Source: a virus
Length of the DNA: 40,170 bases
IMG/VR virus record: IMGVR_UViG_3300031211_000002
Span: 1 to 40,170 of that record
Strand: one strand, 5' to 3'
Below are positions 14,571 to 21,700 of the stretch, in pieces (the stretch's first letter is position 1; every line of letters starts with the position of its first letter). The notes under the pieces are model-generated. The model was not told the DNA's origin and did not search any database. It saw nothing but the letters and a program-made list of their open reading frames with translations. The translations under genes and the position numbers were made by a program.

Positions 14571-14783
14571 ATGGCTGTCGAAGCAATCAACAGAGACGCA
14601 GGGATTGTGCTGATGTGCGATGGCTGCACTTGGCCTGTGGCTGTGTGGCTGGACGATGATGGTGAGGAATGTGAATCGCAGGACGCTATCCTTGCAGTTG
14701 TTGGGCCGTGCAATGATGAATACCGGAAAGAGTTTTGGTTCACTCTTGAGTTGAGCGACTTCCAAAGCGTGGCGGTGCAATAA
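14571..14783 (+). CDS. Small hypothetical protein (70 aa)
   Basis: A 70-residue acidic protein with one CxxC (MCDGCTWPVAVWLDDDGEE) and a Phe/Leu-rich end. It starts directly after the previous stop and its stop overlaps the MuF-like gene by one base. No family is recognised. The tight spacing with head genes suggests real expression. Confidence 0.6.
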   Translation: MAVEAINRDAGIVLMCDGCTWPVAVWLDDDGEECESQDAILAVVGPCNDEYRKEFWFTLELSDFQSVAVQ

Positions 14784-15799
14784 TGGCCGCGAAAACAGCC
14801 CAACAACGTCGCATCGAGCAGCTCCTCCGCACCCAAACCGCATCCATCCGCAAAGCCTTCGTCGAGGCGATGGCAAAGGCCAGCGGGGCAATTGACACGG
14901 CGGCGCTGGTCCGGATGCTAGAGGCGGGCAACATCGAGGCAGCGGCGCAACTGTTCAGGATCGACAGCGGCGTGATGTACCCGCTCCAGCGCGCTATCCA
15001 AGACGCATTCATCGGTGGTGGCTTGGCGGTGACGCAGGACTTGCCGAAGGGCTTGGCGGGGCGCTTTTCGTTCGACGGTGCACATCCCCGCGCTGTGGCA
15101 TTGGCAACAGAACAGGCGGCGGCGCTGGTCACGAATATCAGCGACGATGCAATCATAAACGCGCGCAAGGTCATTGTGGACGGGCTGCAAAGCAACAGAT
15201 CGACAAACACAATCGCCAGAGAATTAGGCGGGCGGCTGAAATCAGCGCGGCGCGTGGGCATCATCGGACTGGACGGACCGCAGACTGACCGCATGATAAA
15301 CCTGCGATCTATGTTGGGTGATCCTGACCGGATAGGCGAATACTTTAAAGACAAGGGCATGAAAACGCCCCGATATAAAGAGGCCAACCGCCGCTTTGAC
15401 GGCATGGTCCGCAAGGCGATCAGGGACGGCAAGGCGCTCAACCAAGCGGACGCCGACAGGCTGGTTGAGGCGTACAAGACAAAGGCCACAGGCGCGCGGG
15501 CAAAACGGGTAGCGGAGGCTGAGGCGTTCAAGGCCCAAACTCAAGGCCGCGACGAAGCCTATGCGCAGATGCTGGCCCGCGATGATGTTGAAGGCGTCAC
15601 AAAGGAATGGCGGCGCGGCTTTGCAGACGATCCCCGCGAGGATCATACTGCGATGGACGGCACGGTGATCGAGTTCAACGAGACGTTCAATTTTCCAGAC
15701 GCCCAAATGAAGCACAGCCACGATCCGGCGGGCGGGCCAAAGCACAACGTCAAATGCTCATGTTTCACGTTTTACCGCGTGCGAGTTCCGAAGGGGTAG
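14783..15799 (+). CDS. Phage head morphogenesis / MuF-like minor head protein
   Basis: A 338-residue protein. The N-terminal half is helical and Ala-rich (RIEQLLRTQTASIRKAFVE). The C-terminal part has the MuF-like signature: WRRGFADDPREDHTAMDGT, a middle FNETFNFPD, and GGPKHNVKCSCFTFYRV. MuF-like proteins ride in the head with the portal and some are ejected or required for infectivity. Here it lies after the connectors rather than right after the portal, a less usual order. No toxin domain is fused to it. Confidence 0.9.
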   Translation: MAAKTAQQRRIEQLLRTQTASIRKAFVEAMAKASGAIDTAALVRMLEAGNIEAAAQLFRIDSGVMYPLQRAIQDAFIGGGLAVTQDLPKGLAGRFSFDGAHPRAVALATEQAAALVTNISDDAIINARKVIVDGLQSNRSTNTIARELGGRLKSARRVGIIGLDGPQTDRMINLRSMLGDPDRIGEYFKDKGMKTPRYKEANRRFDGMVRKAIRDGKALNQADADRLVEAYKTKATGARAKRVAEAEAFKAQTQGRDEAYAQMLARDDVEGVTKEWRRGFADDPREDHTAMDGTVIEFNETFNFPDAQMKHSHDPAGGPKHNVKCSCFTFYRVRVPKG

Positions 15800-15802
15800 C
15801 CC

Positions 15803-16237
15803 ATGGCAGGCAAGACATTCACGGCGCAGCTAGAGAATTTCGAGAAGCTGACCAAGCAAAACCTGAAATACGTGGCAGTAGAGGCGATTCAGGATGTGGT
15901 ATCAGAGGCCCAAACCGCACAGCGCGGCATCACGTTGGGCGCGACTTCTTTTGTTGAGGGCAAGATACCCGAAGGTAAAACGAAGAACCTCAAGAACAGC
16001 CTGACATCCAACGGCACCGAAGGCGAAACGAGCTATACGGTGGCACTGGGGGCGTATGACATAGGCGACACGCTCACGTTCGCTTGGACCGCGCCTTACG
16101 CACTCAGGATGGAGTTGGGGTTTACAGGTGAGGACAGCAAAGGCCGAACCTACGACCAAGCAGGCAGGCACTTCGTCGGCGCTAACGCTCGCAAGTTCCC
16201 CGAATTCGTGGCGGCTCGCGTCAAAGAGGTGCAGTGA
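15803..16237 (+). CDS. Head-tail joining protein, HK97 gp10-like
   Basis: A 144-residue protein starting MAGKTFTAQLENFEKLTKQN. The pattern of an N-terminal amphipathic helix, a beta section (TSYTVALGAYDIGDTLTFAW), APYALRMELGFTG and a final helix FPEFVAARVKEVQ fits the HK97 gp10 / tail-completion group. It should help join tail to head. The next gene starts in its stop codon (TGATG). Confidence 0.7.
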   Translation: MAGKTFTAQLENFEKLTKQNLKYVAVEAIQDVVSEAQTAQRGITLGATSFVEGKIPEGKTKNLKNSLTSNGTEGETSYTVALGAYDIGDTLTFAWTAPYALRMELGFTGEDSKGRTYDQAGRHFVGANARKFPEFVAARVKEVQ

Positions 16238-16638
16238 TGAATGAAACCAACATATCCCGCGCTCTTCGCGCCCGCCTGAAAACCATGATCCCCGCCTATC
16301 CGATCTTGTACGAGAACCAAGACAAGCCGGACACCATGACGCGGCCATATCTGGCGGTGCAGATGGTGCGGGTATCGCGACGCAACACGACAATCAACGG
16401 CAGCGGGGGCGTAATGGCACGCGGGTTCATGCAGGTCACGGTGGTTGCCGATCTGGACCAGTTCAGCGGACCAGCCGAGACAATTGCAGACAACATAGCG
16501 GCGCACTTCCCGAAGGCACTTAGGCTCACCGACGATACTGGTGCGGTCACGGTACTGGACGCACCTAATATTATGCAGGCCATGCGCGATGAAAGCGACT
16601 GGCGTGTTAGCGTCCAGATTGATTATTGGGCATCATAA
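16237..16638 (+). CDS. Tail terminator protein
   Basis: A 133-residue protein beginning MNETNISRALRARLKTMIPA. PYLAVQMVRVSRR, GFMQVTVVADLDQFSG, AETIADNIAAHFPKAL and WRVSVQIDYWAS match tail terminator-like proteins of the DUF4128/gpU type, which cap the tail tube and fix its length. ATG 16237 overlaps the previous stop; an in-frame GTG one codon earlier is also possible. The position before the tail tube gene is standard. Confidence 0.78.
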   Translation: MNETNISRALRARLKTMIPAYPILYENQDKPDTMTRPYLAVQMVRVSRRNTTINGSGGVMARGFMQVTVVADLDQFSGPAETIADNIAAHFPKALRLTDDTGAVTVLDAPNIMQAMRDESDWRVSVQIDYWAS

Positions 16639-16648
16639 GGATCACAAC

Positions 16649-16831
16649 ATGAAGAAGTTTTCACCCAAGACAGAACAGCGCGAAGATGATGGTGAGGATG
16701 CGCCACAGCCACCAAAGCGCGCAACCCTGAAAAACACCAAAGCCAGCAACGGCGAGATTGGCGCAATCGCCCGGCCGCTGCAAAAAAATGCCGACGCATG
16801 GCGCGCAATCGGCTGGATCGACGCCTATTGA
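16649..16831 (+). CDS. Small hypothetical protein (60 aa)
   Basis: A 60-residue charged protein: MKKFSPKTEQREDDGEDAPQ at the start, then a basic stretch and ADAWRAIGWIDAY at the end. AAGGA lies before the ATG. It looks mostly disordered with a short C-terminal helix. The 116-bp gap after it holds GC-rich hairpins, including GCCCC/GGGGC near 16835-16862, but no T-run. Function unknown. Confidence 0.6.
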   Translation: MKKFSPKTEQREDDGEDAPQPPKRATLKNTKASNGEIGAIARPLQKNADAWRAIGWIDAY

Positions 16832-16947
16832 TTTGCCCCGCCTGCGGGCTGCCCCAAGGGGCGAACGGTAGGCAATTCACTCAACTTTGGACAGCAACAC
16901 CTCGCCACGGCGGGCCTGTCCGCTTTGCCAAATGAAAGGGCAATATC

Positions 16948-17433
16948 ATGGCTACTCGGAACAACATCGGTAAAACGATCTACTTCTCTACCACGCTCCC
17001 CGCGACCAATGACGCGGCGGGCTTCGAGGCCCTCACATGGGTTGAGCTGGAGTTCCCTGAGACACTCCCGCAGTTCGGTGTGACCAACAACAACATCGAC
17101 GTGCCAGACCTGAAATCAGGCTTTACCAAAGGTACGAAGGGCGCGGCGTCCGGTGTGGACAGCCAAGGGTCAAACCGCATCGACGGCAGTGTTTTGTCGA
17201 CGGGCCAAGCTGCGTTCAAGACGCTGTGCGACGGCGCTAGCGGGGCGTGTGCGATCAAGATTGGCACAGGCTCCGGCGCTGCTGCTGCTTTGGTGGCAAC
17301 CGATCCTGTGGAGTACGCGCAGGGCTACGTTCACTCGTACCAAGAGAACCAAGCGACGGACAGTTCTTATGAAGGTTTCGTCTACAACTTCAAGCAGAAC
17401 GCTCTGACGATCAAAGACGAAGAGCCTGCATAA
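16948..17433 (+). CDS. Major tail tube protein
   Basis: A 161-residue beta-rich protein. FEALTWVELEFPETLPQFG, then a TKGTKGAASG segment and a conserved-looking end VEYAQGYVHSYQENQ fit the siphovirus tail tube family. Hexamers of it stack to form the tail tube around the tape measure. It lies between tail terminator and tail chaperone genes, the canonical place. AAAGGG precedes the ATG, and a strong UUCG hairpin follows the stop. Confidence 0.83.
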   Translation: MATRNNIGKTIYFSTTLPATNDAAGFEALTWVELEFPETLPQFGVTNNNIDVPDLKSGFTKGTKGAASGVDSQGSNRIDGSVLSTGQAAFKTLCDGASGACAIKIGTGSGAAAALVATDPVEYAQGYVHSYQENQATDSSYEGFVYNFKQNALTIKDEEPA

Positions 17434-17438
17434 TCAAT

Positions 17439-17493
17439 CCGCTTCGGCGGGTAATCGAGGGGTGGCGGAATGGTTCGCCGCTGCCCCTCACCA
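17439..17493 (+). other. Two stable hairpins between tail tube and chaperone genes; the second is tRNA-like
   Basis: CCGCTTCGGCGG (17439-17450) is a four-pair stem closed by the extra-stable UUCG loop. It is followed by GAGGGG (17457-17462) pairing with CCCCTC (17484-17489), enclosing GGCG/CGCC (17464-17467 with 17476-17479). The 3' arm is followed by ACCA, and the inner sequence contains TGGCGGAATGG and GGTTCG, like D-arm and T-arm motifs. It may be a tRNA remnant or only a differential-expression hairpin that protects the abundant tail tube message. Confidence 0.5.
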
Positions 17494-17519
17494 TGAACCA
17501 GAACCCAAGGATTTTTCAG

Positions 17520-18032
17520 ATGGACTTCAACAAGTACAACAGCCGCGCTCATGCCGAAACAGGATCTCCCATGCAGATCATGGACCCGTGGACAGGCGAG
17601 CCGATGATGGACGGCGACAAGCCTTGCCGTGTGATCGTGCGCGGCACCGCGTCCAAGTCGGTACAGGCAAACATGCGCGCCAAGCAAAAAGCGGCGATTA
17701 TGTCTAAGAAGGCCAAGGGCGATGCTGCGGATGATGAAGAAGCGCGCGTTATGGAGGACGTTCACAACCAGCTATGCGAAGGCGCTGCACCCTTCATTGT
17801 GGGCTTTGAGAACGTGATGAACGGGGCCAAGCCTGCGACAGCCGAAGACGCCATGTGGTTCCTTGACCTGACATTCCCAGAAATGGGTGTGAAAGAAGAT
17901 GCGGACGGCGAGGCTGTTCTGGACAAAGACGGATCGCCAGTTTTCGAAATGAAGAACAACCCGTTTGCAAAACAGATCGGTGACTTTGCGGGCAAGCAAG
18001 CGAACCGCTTGGGAAACGGGCAGAAGGGCTAA
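17520..18032 (+). CDS. Tail assembly chaperone, short form (gpG-like)
   Basis: A 170-residue product read in the zero frame. The start at 17520 is chosen because AAGGA lies eight bases upstream; an in-frame ATG at 17493 has no clear site. The protein has MDFNKYNSRAHAETG, KPCRVIVRGTASKSVQANM, HNQLCEGAAPFIVGFENV and FAKQIGDFAGKQ, in the style of lambda gpG-type chaperones. It should coat the tape measure before the tail tube polymerises. Its last codons contain the slippery GGGAAAC. Position between tail tube and tape measure genes confirms the role. Confidence 0.85.
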   Translation: MDFNKYNSRAHAETGSPMQIMDPWTGEPMMDGDKPCRVIVRGTASKSVQANMRAKQKAAIMSKKAKGDAADDEEARVMEDVHNQLCEGAAPFIVGFENVMNGAKPATAEDAMWFLDLTFPEMGVKEDADGEAVLDKDGSPVFEMKNNPFAKQIGDFAGKQANRLGNGQKG

Positions 18033-18382
18033 GGCTCTACGCGAAACAGCTTGGCTACCTCCACGCATTCCCAAAAGATCAAAAGCGGTGCCGTCTGGAT
18101 CAATGGAAAGATGCGGGCGTTACTGACTTTGGTCTGCCGCAACTGGACCCCGAGGAATACATGATCGGCCTGTTTTTCGATCTTGGCCCGACGCGCAGCA
18201 ACGGCATGACGGAAGGCCCAACAGACTGGGATATTCTGTTGCCATACGCCACAGCCAAGGGGCTGGACGCAGACGACACCAGCATCTTGTCTGATATGTG
18301 CAAAGGCTACCATGCCGAGCGCGAAAACGGGACTAACGCGCTGGCGATTGCGCCGGTGGACAGGCCAAAGGCATCCCGTTAG
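17520..18382 (+). CDS. Tail assembly chaperone, -1 frameshift fusion (gpGT-like)
   Basis: After Asn at 18015-18017, a -1 slip gives CGG at 18017-18019 and continues open to a stop at 18380-18382. The fusion is about 287 residues: 166 from the short form plus 121 from the new frame. The added part reads LYAKQLGYLHAFPKDQK, DFGLPQLDPEEYMIGLFF and later LSDMCKGYHAERENG. The downstream frame has no convincing start or ribosome site of its own near the overlap, as expected if it is reached only by frameshifting. Lambda makes gpG and gpGT in this way at a fixed ratio needed for tail assembly. Confidence 0.85.
18011..18017 (+). promoter_or_regulatory. Programmed -1 ribosomal frameshift site GGGAAAC
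   Basis: The heptamer reads G GGA AAC in the zero frame, a canonical X XXY YYZ slippery sequence and one base from lambda's GGGAAAG. It lies four codons before the zero-frame stop at 18030-18032. Both tRNAs can re-pair after slipping. The downstream frame continues open for 121 codons. Confidence 0.88.
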
Positions 18383-18390
18383 CGGGGTGT

Positions 18391-18645
18391 CTAAATGCAG
18401 ACGTAATGCAACATGAAGCGGTTTGGCGTCACTTTATCCCTCGATTGCAGTTCTGGCTCTTTGCCGACGGTTTCACAAATCTGAGCGGCTTTCGTATCTG
18501 CGGGTGAAAAGTCGGCCACAGTGTCCAGCGTTGACATGCTGACCGTCAAATAAAACCCATTGAACGCCACAACATGCGCGGGCCGCTCTTGGGCAGATAC
18601 AGCATAGGGCATGGCAATTAGCGCCAGTGTCAAAATCTTTCTCAC
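18391..18645 (-). CDS. Small secreted or periplasmic protein on the opposite strand (moron-like)
   Basis: An 84-residue leftward gene inside the rightward tail operon. GTG at 18645 is preferred because GGAG lies nine bases upstream on that strand; an ATG at 18660 would put charged residues before the signal. The N-terminus MRKILTLALIAMPYAVSAQE is a clear signal peptide with a likely cut after AVSA. The mature part is about 65 residues with two cysteines (AAQICETVGK, LHYVCI), possibly a disulfide. No family recognised. Opposite orientation and secretion suggest a cargo gene acting on the host envelope. Confidence 0.65.
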   Translation of the reverse strand: MRKILTLALIAMPYAVSAQERPAHVVAFNGFYLTVSMSTLDTVADFSPADTKAAQICETVGKEPELQSRDKVTPNRFMLHYVCI

Positions 18646-18710
18646 GTTCAAACTCTCCATTGGTTCGCACTCAACTTAGGGTCGCGGGCCTATTCACGCA
18701 AGGATCAAAC

Positions 18711-21700
18711 ATGAGCCAGAATTTCGCTGATCTGATTCTTGGGGCCGATACGACTGGCCTACTCAAAGGCAAGAAAGCCCTTGAGGATACCACAAAGGCG
18801 GGCGCGGCTACTGAAAAAGCTGTTGGCGGAACCGAAAAGGGCTTCGTGCGTGCCGGACGTGGCGCAGGCGCTGCCGCGCCACAGGTTGAGCGTTTTAGTA
18901 AGGCGACAAGCGCCGCGCAAGGGGCCGCAGTTGCAGCTACGCGGGTTCTTGTCGGACTTGCGGGCGCTTTCGTTTCCATGCAGGCAATCGGCGCCTCTGT
19001 GACGATGGCGCGCAGCTTTAATGCGGCTATGGCTGAAACCTCAACGCTTATCGAAGGTACTCCGCAGCAGCTAAAAGAAATCGAGGCTGCTGCGAAATCA
19101 ATGTCTAGTGAGTTTGGCGGTAGCGCCACCGCGCAGGTCAAAGCATTTTATCAAGCCCTGTCAGCAGGCGCGGACGGTGTGGCTGGGGCGACTACCGTGC
19201 TGGACCAAGCGAATAAGCTTGCGGTCGGCGGTGTCACTGATGTGACGACAGGTGTTGATGCGCTCACAACCGCCATGAACGCATACGGGCCGGATGTATT
19301 GAGCGCCGCTCAGGCATCGGACGCAATGTTTGTTGCCATGCGGGCAGGCAAAACCACAATCGGAGAACTTTCCGGAAGTTTGGGGCAGATCGTACCTATC
19401 GCTTCGTCGGTCGGTGTTTCCTTTGATGAAGTAACAGCAGGCATCGCTGCACTCACAACACAGGGCCTTTCAACGTCTGCTGCGACCACAGGGCTGCGTC
19501 AAGTTCTTGCTGCTGTCATTAAGCCCACAAAAGAAGCAACAGACGCGGCGGCGGCGCTGGGTATCGAGTTTGATGTGCAGGCCGTAAAGGCTAACGGGCT
19601 GTCCGGCTTTTTGCAGGATGTGATCGAAAAGACAGGCGGTAATGAAGCTGCTATGGCGCAGCTTTTCGGGTCCGTTGAGGCGTTAGGTGCAGTGTTGGCA
19701 TTCGCGGGCGGTGCAGGCGGGACATTCTCAAACATCCTAGAGGACATGGGCAACAAGGCGGGCGCGACAGACGAAGCCTATATAAAAATGTCGGAAAGCC
19801 TAAACCAGCGATGGATAGTTGTCGTGGGGCAAGCGCAGAACGTAGCCTTGAGCCTCGGCAACGCGCTCATCGCGGTGATCGTGCCAGCCTTTGAAGCGGC
19901 AGCGCAGATCGCCGGGTTCTTGGCGGGCAATATTGATGTTTTGGGTGTCGCCCTGACCGCTATCGCGGCTACAGCTATCCCCCGCGCCGTTGCGGCTCTT
20001 GTGACCTATGGGGCCGGTATGACTGCGGCGGGTGTGGCTACAGGCACCCTGACAGCAGCGGCCACTGCGGCGCGTTTTGCACTGATCGCCCTTGGCGGTC
20101 CTATTGGCATTGTCTTTGGATTGCTCGGAGCGGCGGCTGGCGCGTTTCTTTTGTTTGGAGACAATGCTGGGACAGCAGAAACAGCCGCTTATGATGCTGA
20201 GGCGGGGACTCAGGCATTAGCTGATGCTCTGGACGCGGTGACTTTGGCAGAGCCAGCTTCTAGCGCCGCTGTGATCGCATTGGCGAACAACAACGTGAAG
20301 CTGGCTGACAGCGCATATGAGGCTGCTACGGCAGAGCTGGCGAAGCGTAGGGCTATGCTGGGCGAGGCTGAAGCTGTGGCGGGCGGCGGCCGTTCTCGCA
20401 GGGGCGCAATACTGGGCAATGAGCGCCTAGTACGTGAGGCAACAGAAGCCCAAACCGCAGCGGAGAACGCACTGGCCACCGCTATCCGTGATCGCAAACT
20501 AGCATCTGAAGATATTGCGATGACGCTGCCGACAGTGGTGCTGGAAACAAACGCCGTGACTAGTTCAACACGAACCGCCGAGGATGCGGCAAAACTGTTG
20601 TCGGATACGTTGGCGGGAAGTGGCGGAAGCACGGCGGGCGCTGCTAAAGAAGCTACTAAAGAGCTTGAGGCGATGGCTGACGAAATTAAGCAATTAGAGT
20701 TTGATGCAGACCCTCTTAAGAAGTACAACGCTGAGATCGCCAAGTTGGACAAGTTGGTGAGCGCGGGACTATCCGATGGTGCGTACCAAAAAGCCGTTGC
20801 AGACCTCAACGAAGAATTTGCCAACAGCGACCCGCTTATCTCGGGCATTGGCGATGCAATCGGAGACTTCGTGGCAGGCGGAATGCGCAGCTTTGGCGAT
20901 CTGCTGGACAGCTTTAAAAACATGATCAAGCAGATGATTGCCACGGCGATTGCAAACCCGATCAAGCTGGCGTTGTCAGCAGCACTCGGCGGTGGCGGCA
21001 CAGCCGCCGCCGCTGGTCAGATCGCAACCGCACCGGGCGGCGGTGGTATCCTTGGCGGGCTAAGTGCTGGCGTAGGGAATTTCGTCGGCACGCTTGGCGG
21101 CGCGGGCGGTTTGCTTGGCGGAGCGTCTAGCGTGTTCAGCGGGCTTATGTCGGGCGGGCTTGGCGGCGCGGCAAGTGCCATAGGGTCTGCGGTGACGGGC
21201 ATCGGTTCAGCAGCAACGATGCTTGGCGGGCTTGGCGCGGCCATTGGCGCGGTTGCCCTTCCGGTCGCAGCAGTCGCAGCGGTATTCTCGTTCTTCAAGT
21301 CCAAAACCAAAGAGCTGGACGCAGGACTGCGCGTCACTATCGACGGTATGGACACGCTAGTTGAGACATTCAGCACCATCGAAAAGAAGAAGTTTTGGGG
21401 TCTGTCCAAGAAGGTCAGCACGTCATTCACTGCGGCGGAGGCCAGTGTCGCTGATCCTCTCGAAGCTATTGTGGCACAGATGCAGGGCAGCGTTCTTGAC
21501 GCAGCAGGCTCGCTCGGCGTGGGCGCTGAGGCGTATGAGGCCTTTGCGCATGAGGTCCAGATATCTACGAAGGGCTTGAGCGAAGAAGACGCACAGCGCG
21601 CCGTGGTAGAAGCTCTGAACGGCATCGGGAACGCGTTTGCTGCACTGACCCCAGACCTTGAGCAATTCATGCGCGAGGGCGAAGAAGCTGGCGATACACT

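Noticed and set aside
14740-15531. Antisense frame of 263 codons over the MuF-like gene
   Set aside because: The sense strand has a recognisable MuF-like protein with coupled neighbours; the antisense product is Ser/Ala/Arg-rich without family character.
18161-18382. Separate 73-residue gene starting at ATG 18161
   Set aside because: The open frame extends upstream to the slippery site in the -1 phase of the tail chaperone, so it is better read as the 3' part of a frameshift fusion.
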